A DNA stretch of 64,000 nt from Candidatus Competibacteraceae bacterium (lineage in GTDB: Bacteria; Pseudomonadota; Gammaproteobacteria; Competibacterales; Competibacteraceae): NCBI GenBank assembly GCA_027492875.1, contig JAPUDV010000076.1:1-64000 (forward strand), written 5' to 3'. Every line of letters begins with the position of its first letter. The first letter of the stretch is position 1. The translations under genes and the position numbers were made by a program. The notes under the pieces were generated by a model that had not been told where the DNA came from, ran no database searches, and saw nothing but the letters and a program-made list of their open reading frames with translations. This document shows, piece after piece, positions 23,729 through 34,100 of the stretch.

Positions 23729-25978
23729 CAGGCGGGCAGCAACCAAGGCATTCCAGTCCGGCGGCTCAGTCCCCAGCAGCAGATCGCGTTCTCGGAATTC
23801 CCGATCGCGCATGTCGTCGGGCCACGTTTCGGGAAGCTCGGATCGCAGCCAAGCCGGTAGATTTTCCGGCGCCAAGGCGTCCAACGCATCGCGACGCTCT
23901 CGGTGATGGTGGGTCAGCCACGCTTCGGTTTCCGATTGAGGTCGGTCCAACAAGCGGCTGAAAATCGCCAGTTCGAGGAAATAGCGACCCTCTTCGAGGG
24001 CCACCCGAATTTCGTCCCAGGCCGGTAGGGCGAGCGCGCTGCGTCCATCCCACCGGTCGAGGTGGAGATAAGCCAGCGCGAAGCCAACCGGCCCGATGTC
24101 CTGACGGCTGTACAGTCGCGCTTCCAGTTCGGGCAACCAGGCGGCCAGCGCATCCCGTGCGTCCGCATCCTGTCGTTGCCACGCCCAGGCGGTCAAGGCG
24201 CGCAACAGATAGAGTACGTCGTCATTGCCGGGTCCCGGCTCGGGACGGCCCGCCAGAATCGCCCGGCATTCCTCGGCCCACTGGAGATCGCCGTTTATCG
24301 GCCCCACCAGAGCGGCGGCATACAGCAGCCACGCCAGTTCGCGCCAACCCCTTTCTTCGTGTTCGGGCGCCTGGGCGCGTTTGTGGCGGAACCGGGCCAG
24401 CGCTTCCCGGTACTCGCCCCGCCGCAGCGCCAGCCGTCCCCGACTTTCCAGATCCTTGAATTTTTCCTGTTCGGCAAATGTACCGTCCATGCGATCCAGT
24501 CGCTGTTCCCGCAAGCCGAGCAGCGCTCGACCCGGTTCCGGCAGGTTGAGGTCGATCAGGATGAGAATCAGCAGACCCAGCAGTCGGACCGAAATCTCGT
24601 CCGTCCCGGTGGCGCCACGCAGTCCATCGACGATAGCGACCGCCGTCTTGGCGTAGTGGCCTCGGCGGTATTCGGCCTTGGCCCAGTCGGCGTATAGGCC
24701 AGCGAATTCGGGATGCGCGCGCGCTAGTTGCGCCAACTGTCGCCGACAGTCATTTAGACGTGCGTGGTCGTGTTGCTCGGCCAAATGGGCCAGCAAGGGC
24801 GAGACCCAAAGCCGGGTCAGGGTCGGCAAACCATCGACGAGCGGCCATAGCCGTTCCAGCAGCGACCGGTTTTCCGCTGGAGCACCCAACTCGGGGACGC
24901 CGAGATGCTCGCGCAGGCGCTGGGTTGCCCGGCTGGGTTCGCCGGCGGCGAGAAACGTCTCCAGCGTCAGACGCGGCAGCAGTTCCCCGAGGACAGCGTC
25001 TTGGCCGGCGCGGGCATGTTCGGCGAGCCGGTCAGTCGCCAGATCGGCCCACGTCGGAGCATCGCTCATCCGCAATTCACCGGCGCCCAGCAGACACAGC
25101 CGACCCCGGCCTTGCCACGTCACCGCTGCTTGGGCGGCATCCAGGGCATCGCCGATCCGCTCTCCCGCCAACCAGCCCTGTAACAGCCTGGGCAGCAGCG
25201 CCTTTGCGTCGCGGGCGTCCAGTTGGCCCAACGCGGCCAGCACCGTACTCGCGCCGCGTTCCAGCAGGGTGGCGGCATAGTCCAACAGGTTGCCATTGCA
25301 ATCGCCGCAGGCCGACAGGATGACCAGCGGAGGCAAGGGTTGGGTCAGCGGCAGCTCCCAAAGCAGGCGGTCCGGCAGGCGAAACGGCGGCGCATCGGCG
25401 CGCTCGCTACCGTGCACGACCAGGTACAGCGCGCTGAAGCGGCGCGGATCTTGGGTGCGCAGCAGGGTTTTCACCAAGCGATGGCCGTCGTAGCGATGTA
25501 CCTGGGCGGGAGAAAGCGCGAGATCGACGAGGGGTTGCACCGCTTCGTCGGGCGGCCAGAGGTTCAGCAACGCCACGGGCGCGGTTCGGGCGGGCGAGAC
25601 CGGTTCCGCCGTGCGGGGGACGTGACGCCAGACCCGCAGGCGGTCGTGCAGTGGCTGACCATCCAGAGTCAGCCACTCATACGGAAAGCGCTGCCAAGCG
25701 TCTGGCAAGTCGGCGCTCAGACACAGATGCAGCCGGGAAGGCGTCTGGCGCAATGGTGCGGCCAGCCATTCGGCCAGCGGGGTGGGTAGCGCTGCTTCCA
25801 GCGCCTGAGTCCTGGAACCGTCGATCAGGCAACGGGGATCGATGGGCGTAGTCAGGCCCGCACGGTTGCTGGCCAATTTGGCGAGTCGTTCGGTATGGTC
25901 CGGCGCCCAGACCCGCAGATCTTCGTTATCCCGCCCTTCCGGCCACAGCCAGACCATCGGTTCAGTCATGAGGCTCAC
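23717..25978 (-). CDS. CHAT-domain caspase-like protease with C-terminal helical repeats
   Basis: 753 residues. The CHAT domain is N-terminal: after RFPYEWLTLDG, the catalytic His lies in LYLVVHGSE (residue 189) and the catalytic Cys in VILSACGDCNG (residue 224), followed by LDYAATLLERGASTVLAALG. From about residue 300 to the end the protein is helical with TPR-like pairs (AKTAVAIVDGLRG, LALRRGEYREALARF). Known CHAT proteases are activated by a partner and cut a specific protein. The start GTG at 25978 overlaps the stop of the upstream gene; ATG 25969 is the alternative. The order sigma-like gene, unknown gene, CHAT gene suggests a proteolytic switch. Confidence 0.8.
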   Translation of the reverse strand: MSLMTEPMVWLWPEGRDNEDLRVWAPDHTERLAKLASNRAGLTTPIDPRCLIDGSRTQALEAALPTPLAEWLAAPLRQTPSRLHLCLSADLPDAWQRFPYEWLTLDGQPLHDRLRVWRHVPRTAEPVSPARTAPVALLNLWPPDEAVQPLVDLALSPAQVHRYDGHRLVKTLLRTQDPRRFSALYLVVHGSERADAPPFRLPDRLLWELPLTQPLPPLVILSACGDCNGNLLDYAATLLERGASTVLAALGQLDARDAKALLPRLLQGWLAGERIGDALDAAQAAVTWQGRGRLCLLGAGELRMSDAPTWADLATDRLAEHARAGQDAVLGELLPRLTLETFLAAGEPSRATQRLREHLGVPELGAPAENRSLLERLWPLVDGLPTLTRLWVSPLLAHLAEQHDHARLNDCRRQLAQLARAHPEFAGLYADWAKAEYRRGHYAKTAVAIVDGLRGATGTDEISVRLLGLLILILIDLNLPEPGRALLGLREQRLDRMDGTFAEQEKFKDLESRGRLALRRGEYREALARFRHKRAQAPEHEERGWRELAWLLYAAALVGPINGDLQWAEECRAILAGRPEPGPGNDDVLYLLRALTAWAWQRQDADARDALAAWLPELEARLYSRQDIGPVGFALAYLHLDRWDGRSALALPAWDEIRVALEEGRYFLELAIFSRLLDRPQSETEAWLTHHHRERRDALDALAPENLPAWLRSELPETWPDDMRDREFRERDLLLGTEPPDWNALVAARLLPW

Positions 25979-27141
25979 TCCGCCAGCGGCCAGTGCAGTC
26001 GCTCGCCGCTTTCATCCAGCAGCGCCAGTTCCGTACCCGGCGCGGCCTCGATCAGCAGCCGGGTTTCTTGTTGTCCCACCAGGATGTGTTCCTGGTAAAC
26101 CGTATGCTGACGTATCACCTGGATCCGGCAGGTCGTCGCTTGGAGGTTACGGATCCGCAGCGTGAACAGGTCTGTTTCTTCCGGCAATTCCTGCAACTCC
26201 AGTTCCAGCCAGTCACCCAGTCGCTGGATCTCGGCGATGACCTCACCCATGACCGGGGCCGGCGCGGGGAGTAGATCCAAGCCGAGCGCCGCACCCACCG
26301 CGCGCAAACGGTCGAGCAGCCGCTCCACCCGGCTGGGTTGCCGCTGCGCCAGCCGCACCGGTTCCCGTAGCAGCTCGGCGGCGGCCCGATACAGGGTCCG
26401 GTAGTGGCGGCGGGGATCGTCGGCGCTACCCAGCGGGGTGCCGGTCAGCACCCCATGCCCCTGGGAGGTGCGCCGTTCGACCAGAACGCCGGGCTCGGGC
26501 TGCAACGCCGGCGGCGGCTGGGTAAGAAAATCCAGCGCCAGGGCGCGAACGGCCGCCAGTCGCGCCGGCGGCAGTTGCGCCAACACCTTCTTGGCCGACG
26601 GCACGTAGAGATAGACCGGGTTCCAGAGTTGCACCAGACCGGCCAACGGGTCGCGAGGGCCGTCGGCGTCGTCCAGGATCAGGTCGGCGTCGCTGGCATA
26701 GTCGGTTTCCGGCGCGACCAGCCAGCCGTACCAGACCCCGGCGGTTTCGGTCGGTTCGCCGAGCAATACCGCCAAGGGGTAGGGTTGATCGTGCTCCAGC
26801 GGACCCTCCGGGCCGATGGCTTCGTCCACCCGGACGATCTGGCCGGCGGTGGGGATGGGAGCGAAGGTGGTCCGTTGCGCCTGGACTCGCTGCTGGATGC
26901 GTTCCCGCAGCCAGCGGGGCGGATCGGCGATCGGCGGGTTGGCGCCGCCCACGGGTTCCCGATCCGGCGGCGGCGCGTCCCAGTCCGCGCGGCGGGACCG
27001 GGCGAGGGGATCGGCGTCCAGGGCGGCGCGGGTGACGGCGGGCAGCGAGGGATCGTTGTCCAGCCAGCGGCGCAGCAGGGCGTCGGAGGGGGCGAACAGG
27101 TGGGCCTCGATCAGGTTCAAGGCGGGGTGCAGGGTACGCAT
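25975..27141 (-). CDS. Unknown middle protein of the sigma-CHAT operon (candidate protease substrate)
   Basis: 388 residues. No membrane segment. The N-terminal 90 residues are helical; the central part is beta/alpha (YPLAVLLGEPTETAGVWYGWLV, then LAGLVQLWNPVYLYVP). A helical stretch follows (HYRTLYRAAAELLREPVRL), and the last 90 residues look like a beta-sandwich (TLRIRNLQATTCRIQVIRQHTV, then LILIEAAPGTELALLDE-like strands). It faintly recalls DUF1822-type proteins, which I cannot confirm. It overlaps the CHAT gene by 4 bases and follows the sigma-like gene by 74. By position it could be the anti-sigma or protease substrate; this is inference only. Confidence 0.6.
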   Translation of the reverse strand: MRTLHPALNLIEAHLFAPSDALLRRWLDNDPSLPAVTRAALDADPLARSRRADWDAPPPDREPVGGANPPIADPPRWLRERIQQRVQAQRTTFAPIPTAGQIVRVDEAIGPEGPLEHDQPYPLAVLLGEPTETAGVWYGWLVAPETDYASDADLILDDADGPRDPLAGLVQLWNPVYLYVPSAKKVLAQLPPARLAAVRALALDFLTQPPPALQPEPGVLVERRTSQGHGVLTGTPLGSADDPRRHYRTLYRAAAELLREPVRLAQRQPSRVERLLDRLRAVGAALGLDLLPAPAPVMGEVIAEIQRLGDWLELELQELPEETDLFTLRIRNLQATTCRIQVIRQHTVYQEHILVGQQETRLLIEAAPGTELALLDESGERLHWPLAE

Positions 27142-27215
27142 GGTTCAAAACTCCTGGCCCGTCGATCCGGTCGGGGGCCGGCGGACGACGAACGGGGTCG
27201 AGATCGGCGCGCGGT

Positions 27216-27980
27216 TCATGGGGATGCGGCGGCCGATCCGCCGTACAAAGCGGCCTGACAGAGCAGTTGCAGGGCGATTCGGACCCGCGCCGGCGCGTCG
27301 TCGTTCAGGTCGAGGCCGAGTTGGTTGAGCCAGCGGCCGAGGTGGGTGGCGCGGAAGGCGTCCCGGTTGGGGAAGCCGCCCTTGGCGGCGGTGATGCCGA
27401 GTTGCCGGGCCTTGTAATGGTGGGAGGGGATGTCGAGCCGGCGGGCCAAGGCGGACAGAGCTTCGCTCTTGTCGGCGCAGAAGTGGCGGGCGAGGTAGGG
27501 CTGAATCCACCACAACTCCCCGGCGAGGTGGTCCCAAGGCGGGCGGGCAGCCAGAAAATCGTCCGCCGCCCGACGGATCGAGTCGTCGGTCAGGCCGTGA
27601 TCGTCCAGCTGTTCGAGCGGGGGAGCCTCCGCGGCCGCTTCATCCGGCGGATCGTCGATTTCCACTCGGCGCTGCCGCCACGGATCGCGTAGCCGGTCGT
27701 GGAGATAGTGCCGAAACATGGTCACCAGATAACCGAGGGTCACGGGCTTGCTCTCCCCCGGTGAGTTTTCCTTGGCCGGGTCAAAAATTCGGTCGCTGAA
27801 AAAGTCATCGATACAGGTTTCCTTGTCGTCCGGCAGCCCCGCCAGTTCGCTGAACCGGCAGGGGCGCAGGGTTTCGTGAACCAGTTGACGGAAAGCCAGC
27901 CATTGCTTGTCGTCGAGTTGGTGGCGGCGGCGCCAGAATTCGTCGAACCGGGCGTTGGGATCGGTGTGTTGCTCGGGCAT
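27216..27980 (-). CDS. Sigma-70-like (ECF-type) regulator
   Basis: 254 residues. Two parts look like an RNA polymerase sigma factor: TLGYLVTMFRHYLHDRLRDPWRQRR resembles region 2.3-2.4 (the xxIARNxxxDxLRR pattern), and EALSALARRLDIPSHHYKARQLG resembles the region-4 helix-turn-helix. They are separated by an acidic Pro/Glu linker (IDDPPDEAAAEAPP), as in ECF factors. The similarity is by pattern only. A promoter-like motif shared with the cas operon lies upstream (28061-28088), which would fit autoregulation. First gene of the sigma-CHAT operon. It could instead be a DNA-binding protein of another type. Confidence 0.5.
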   Translation of the reverse strand: MPEQHTDPNARFDEFWRRRHQLDDKQWLAFRQLVHETLRPCRFSELAGLPDDKETCIDDFFSDRIFDPAKENSPGESKPVTLGYLVTMFRHYLHDRLRDPWRQRRVEIDDPPDEAAAEAPPLEQLDDHGLTDDSIRRAADDFLAARPPWDHLAGELWWIQPYLARHFCADKSEALSALARRLDIPSHHYKARQLGITAAKGGFPNRDAFRATHLGRWLNQLGLDLNDDAPARVRIALQLLCQAALYGGSAAASP

Positions 27981-28060
27981 GGGCGAGGTCGGGAGTCGGG
28001 AAGGTTGCTTAAGGATAGGCCAACCCCTGTTGCCCCGCTCAGCTCGATCGTTCCTGTCCG

Positions 28061-28088
28061 TTTAACGGGGATGAGCGCGGGATTTTCA
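28061..28088 (-). promoter_or_regulatory. Shared ECF-like promoter motif, sigma-CHAT operon
   Basis: On the reverse strand TGAAAAT (28088-28082) and CGTTAAA (28067-28061) are separated by exactly 14 bases. The same boxes and spacing occur at 37636, 46091, 46334 and 53857. It lies about 80 bases before the sigma-like gene start. Confidence 0.5.
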
Positions 28089-28090
28089 AA

Positions 28091-28122
28091 CCCGCGTCGG
28101 TGGTGACGATAACCGACGCGGG
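28091..28122. promoter_or_regulatory. Perfect 11-bp inverted repeat next to the shared promoter
   Basis: CCCGCGTCGGT and ACCGACGCGGG flank a 10-base centre. It ends two bases before the -35-like box of the sigma-CHAT promoter and 45 bases from the CRISPR array. It could be an operator, or a terminator for array transcription coming from the right; no T-tract follows on either strand. Confidence 0.5.
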
Positions 28123-28167
28123 CATGGGGTGAAAGGGCGGAGATGGTTGCGGCGATCCGAAAGTGAC

Positions 28168-31100
28168 GGCACAAAGCCCTATTAGCGGGCGAGTGTTTCT
28201 GAGGTTCCGTCGAAGGATTTCCCCGCTTTGAGAAAGGGGTCACAAAGCCCTATTAGCGGGCGAGTGTTTCTGAGCAATCAGATGGGTTGGATTCCATGCT
28301 AACTCTTTTGGTCACAAAGCCCTATTAGCGGGCGAGTGTTTCTGAGTCATCAGATTATTAATTGCCCACTATGGGCTGGAGAAGTCACAAAGCCCTATTA
28401 GCGGGCGAGTGTTTCTGAGTGGTGATGTTTTGAGGAGTGGCATGGATGATGATTCGTCACAAAGCCCTATTAGCGGGCGAGTGTTTCTGAGAGTTTGAGC
28501 TTCTTCACAGTGGCAACATGATGTGCGTGTCACAAAGCCCTATTAGCGGGCGAGTGTTTCTGAGATTTGAAGATTGGCAACTGTCCAATATCAAGAAGTT
28601 TGAGTCACAAAGCCCTATTAGCGGGCGAGTGTTTCTGAGATGATGGTGTACTGGAAGGGGTAAAGTATTCTGGTGCAGTCACAAAGCCCTATTAGCGGGC
28701 GAGTGTTTCTGAGCCACTTTAAGACCGCTTCATCCCATCGATGGCGCGCAGTCACAAAGCCCTATTAGCGGGCGAGTGTTTCTGAGGTATCTCGTTCTGC
28801 ATCGGTTACGGTGCGATTGGACTCGTCACAAAGCCCTATTAGCGGGCGAGTGTTTCTGAGAATTTCGTATCTTCCACCATGATCCAAGTCCCCACAATGT
28901 CACAAAGCCCTATTAGCGGGCGAGTGTTTCTGAGAAGAGTCTAATTGGAATGATGGAATTATTGCGGATTTGTCACAAAGCCCTATTAGCGGGCGAGTGT
29001 TTCTGAGGAATCAGATTGTTGCTGAAGTTGCTGAGGTGACTGGTGTCACAAAGCCCTATTAGCGGGCGAGTGTTTCTGAGGAGATTCCCCGTGGTTCGAT
29101 CTGGTCAGTTGGAAAAGTCACAAAGCCCTATTAGCGGGCGAGTGTTTCTGAGAAAGCAGAAACTTGGACAGCAACCATGCAATCGCTCAGTCACAAAGCC
29201 CTATTAGCGGGCGAGTGTTTCTGAGAAGAATTGATTGATGCTGGACATGAATGGGCGATCTGTCACAAAGCCCTATTAGCGGGCGAGTGTTTCTGAGAAG
29301 GAAGCGATTGAATCGGAACCGACCAAACCCAAGGTCACAAAGCCCTATTAGCGGGCGAGTGTTTCTGAGCTGAGATCACCGGTTTCGTGCTGAAGCGTGG
29401 GAAGGTCACAAAGCCCTATTAGCGGGCGAGTGTTTCTGAGGTGTAAGGTGGATGAAAACATCTACGTCATGGATGAGTCACAAAGCCCTATTAGCGGGCG
29501 AGTGTTTCTGAGTTGGATTGATTGCTGGACTGGATTGGGCTGCTGTGGTCACAAAGCCCTATTAGCGGGCGAGTGTTTCTGAGTACGTAAAGCCCCCAGA
29601 TGGGGCACCCGTCTTATGGGTCACAAAGCCCTATTAGCGGGCGAGTGTTTCTGAGTTGTACGTCGGGACGCTGCAAGCGCGGATCGCGAACCGTCACAAA
29701 GCCCTATTAGCGGGCGAGTGTTTCTGAGCAAATTTCGATATACCGTTTGTGCTTCCGACGATAATTGTCACAAAGCCCTATTAGCGGGCGAGTGTTTCTG
29801 AGGAGGAGATAGCACATGAAAGAAATTTTCCTTGAAGAGTCACAAAGCCCTATTAGCGGGCGAGTGTTTCTGAGCATTCCGACCGCCGCCAGACCTCCGA
29901 CCGTGGCGATGTCACAAAGCCCTATTAGCGGGCGAGTGTTTCTGAGCACTGCCCGTCAGATCGATCGCGACATTGGCGCTATCTGTCACAAAGCCCTATT
30001 AGCGGGCGAGTGTTTCTGAGAAGATTATCCGCCTGGCGGCCACGCATGGCGCGCAAAGTCACAAAGCCCTATTAGCGGGCGAGTGTTTCTGAGTTTAATA
30101 AAGGACGACGACTACTGGTGGATTGAATAGGTCACAAAGCCCTATTAGCGGGCGAGTGTTTCTGAGTCGAGATCGAATTCAATTAAACATGGAGAGTTAA
30201 AATGGTCACAAAGCCCTATTAGCGGGCGAGTGTTTCTGAGTTACGCTGGCACAATCCCACAATGGGTCAACCGCAAAGGTCACAAAGCCCTATTAGCGGG
30301 CGAGTGTTTCTGAGGATGTCGAAGGTTTTGTGCTTTATGAAGATTGGGAAATGGTCACAAAGCCCTATTAGCGGGCGAGTGTTTCTGAGAACGCGATCGA
30401 ACTGCGGCTGAATCAGATTTTCGCTGTCACAAAGCCCTATTAGCGGGCGAGTGTTTCTGAGCGCATGTGCATTGGTTCGGAAGTTTCACCCGGACGTGTC
30501 ACAAAGCCCTATTAGCGGGCGAGTGTTTCTGAGATTTCAGATTTGTTGGAAGAGGGGATGGACCCCGTCGTCACAAAGCCCTATTAGCGGGCGAGTGTTT
30601 CTGAGATTTCGTATCTTCCACCATGCTCAAAACTCCAATGTTGTCACAAAGCCCTATTAGCGGGCGAGTGTTTCTGAGTGGATCGTACTTATACGAGGAA
30701 AACAGGATCATGGAGTCACAAAGCCCTATTAGCGGGCGAGTGTTTCTGAGCATCACTGGAACTGAAGGTGAACCGCATCGAAATTAGTCACAAAGCCCTA
30801 TTAGCGGGCGAGTGTTTCTGAGCCACCAAAGATATTTTATTAGCGGTTCGTTTGAAAAGTCACAAAGCCCTATTAGCGGGCGAGTGTTTCTGAGGCTTTA
30901 AATATTGAACTAAAACTGCCACAGTTCATTGTCACAAAGCCCTATTAGCGGGCGAGTGTTTCTGAGACGTAAAGCCCCCAGATGGGGCACTCGTCTTATG
31001 GGTCACAAAGCCCTATTAGCGGGCGAGTGTTTCTGAGCAACCTGAATGGCTTGAATCTTTCGATAATTTTTTGTCACAAAGCCCTATTAGCGGGCGAGTG

Positions 31101-34100
31101 TTTCTGAGCTAGTGTCACGCGGATGTGGCGAACAGCCCCTTCCAGTCACAAAGCCCTATTAGCGGGCGAGTGTTTCTGAGTTAGACACCGTGGATTTCGC
31201 TAATTTGGATTGAGCCGTCACAAAGCCCTATTAGCGGGCGAGTGTTTCTGAGCTATCGAAGCAGCAACCGAACGTCTCGCTGACGAAAAAGTCACAAAGC
31301 CCTATTAGCGGGCGAGTGTTTCTGAGCATAGGCGGTTTTGTGATTATTCCGCACGATGTGAATGAGTCACAAAGCCCTATTAGCGGGCGAGTGTTTCTGA
31401 GCTACGCCGACAGCACCGAGAGCGAGGCGATCATCGAGTCACAAAGCCCTATTAACGGGCGAGTGTTTCTGAGTGGAGAGTACATCCCCAATTGGCAAGA
31501 TCGCGTAATGTCACAAAGCCCTATTAGCGGGCGAGTGTTTCTGAGGGATTACTTAGAGCGTTACTAGACGCTGGAGACTCTGCGTCACAAAGCCCTATTA
31601 GCGGGCGAGTGTTTCTGAGAGATTAAGTTCGTTGCTTAATGCGATGAATATCTGTGTCACAAAGCCCTATTAGCGGGCGAGTGTTTCTGAGCGCGGCCAC
31701 GGCGGACTGGGTTTCCTCGGCGATCTTGCGTCACAAAGCCCTATTAGCGGGCGAGTGTTTCTGAGGCCGAACTGGCCGAGGCCCAGGGACAGGACGCCAA
31801 AGTCACAAAGCCCTATTAGCGGGCGAGTGTTTCTGAGAAGATTCGTGCTGTGGATTCTACGGATACCGTAGCGTCACAAAGCCCTATTAGCGGGCGAGTG
31901 TTTCTGAGTCCTCTTTCGTCCAGGGTTTTTGATGACGGTCAATAGGTCACAAAGCCCTATTAGCGGGCGAGTGTTTCTGAGCCGGTTTGCGCGGCGCGCA
32001 GCAGGCTCAAGAGATGCGTCACAAAGCCCTATTAGCGGGCGAGTGTTTCTGAGGAGATCGGTACTGCGAAATTCGACCAATCAACCGGAGAGTCACAAAG
32101 CCCTATTAGCGGGCGAGTGTTTCTGAGGGTGAGTTTCAATTTAATCCAGTAGATACTCATTCGTCACAAAGCCCTATTAGCGGGCGAGTGTTTCTGAGAA
32201 CTGCACGGCGTACTGGGCGCCAAGCCGGCGCCACCGGTCACAAAGCCCTATTAGCGGGCGAGTGTTTCTGAGTACAACGTGGGAAATACTACGGGTTGGT
32301 ACATCTTGGTCACAAAGCCCTATTAGCGGGCGAGTGTTTCTGAGCATGGAATCACACAATTTTGGGAGCAGACGCAGATGGAGTCACAAAGCCCTATTAG
32401 CGGGCGAGTGTTTCTGAGGACATGCGGGGGGGCGCCGTACACGTCGGCGGCCACCACGTCACAAAGCCCTATTAGCGGGCGAGTGTTTCTGAGAGCACCG
32501 AGTTCGAGTGGAACCCGGTGACTGCGGGCGGGTCACAAAGCCCTATTAGCGGGCGAGTGTTTCTGAGCGCCTCGCTCACCTGCTCATCGATTTCGGCGAA
32601 TAGTCACAAAGCCCTATTAGCGGGCGAGTGTTTCTGAGCGATCTATGGCGATTCCTGGATACCATGATCCCTTGTCACAAAGCCCTATTAGCGGGCGAGT
32701 GTTTCTGAGTGCAGAGTAATTTGGATGTGGGACCAGGATCTGGTGCGTCACAAAGCCCTATTAGCGGGCGAGTGTTTCTGAGAATGAACTGCTCGTACAG
32801 CTCACTGCCGAAAAGCGGGGTCACAAAGCCCTATTAGCGGGCGAGTGTTTCTGAGTCATGAGACGATTTTGACAGCTTACCAGACGAAATATGTCACAAA
32901 GCCCTATTAGCGGGCGAGTGTTTCTGAGCGGTCAGATCGGGATCGGTGTAACGCGCCTCGGGATGTGTCACAAAGCCCTATTAGCGGGCGAGTGTTTCTG
33001 AGAAATGAAAAAACCGTTGAGTCATATAACTCACCCTTGTGTCACAAAGCCCTATTAGCGGGCGAGTGTTTCTGAGGCATTACCCGTGATCGTGAGAGTT
33101 CCGGACGAGCCGTCACAAAGCCCTATTAGCGGGCGAGTGTTTCTGAGCGAAGGATGGTATTTGTTACATCCCATATCTGGATAAGTCACAAAGCCCTATT
33201 AGCGGGCGAGTGTTTCTGAGATTAAAGAGCGTGGATCATCCAAAATCATGATAAAAGTCACAAAGCCCTATTAGCGGGCGAGTGTTTCTGAGCAGAGAAA
33301 TCGACCGCGAACGGATGCGGGAAGGCCAGTCACAAAGCCCTATTAGCGGGCGAGTGTTTCTGAGGCCGGACGTTTGAATCTCAAAACGCCAATCGACAAG
33401 TCACAAAGCCCTATTAGCGGGCGAGTGTTTCTGAGGAGAAAGTGTCCAATTCATCAAAATTTGGGAGCAGAGTCACAAAGCCCTATTAGCGGGCGAGTGT
33501 TTCTGAGATGGTAGAAAAGTATCCGTACATCGGCATATCTGGAGTCACAAAGCCCTATTAGCGGGCGAGTGTTTCTGAGCAATCGGTCTTGTGATCGACC
33601 CAATGCAATCTGAGTTGCGTCACAAAGCCCTATTAGCGGGCGAGTGTTTCTGAGCTCCCGGTGAATATGTCATTAAGAAAGATCGAGTTGTCACAAAGCC
33701 CTATTAGCGGGCGAGTGTTTCTGAGTGATTTCAGAATCACTCGTTCGTAAAAACTCCGACAAGTCACAAAGCCCTATTAGCGGGCGAGTGTTTCTGAGGG
33801 CCCCAAAGCGCTTGCCGCGCGACGGCCCCTCGGGGTCACAAAGCCCTATTAGCGGGCGAGTGTTTCTGAGTAACCCAGTCTCGCGCCGTTGCATCTGCGG
33901 AGTTGGGTCACAAAGCCCTATTAGCGGGCGAGTGTTTCTGAGTATGTATGTTACCATTTTCTGGACCACATTTAGAGTAGTCACAAAGCCCTATTAGCGG
34001 GCGAGTGTTTCTGAGTTATCCAGATGGTCGATGTATGACGCTTCAACAAGTTCTGGTCACAAAGCCCTATTAGCGGGCGAGTGTTTCTGAGTTGTTTAAC

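Noticed and set aside
23717-25978. CHAT gene as Csx29 (TPR-CHAT) of the Cas7-11 system
   Set aside because: Domain order is reversed (CHAT first, helical repeats after) and there is no fused Cas7-11 protein; only the logic of the system is compared.
33436-33471. Spacer sharing TTTGGGAGCAGA with the spacer at 32345-32382
   Set aside because: Only about 12 bases are shared, which may be chance among 106 spacers.
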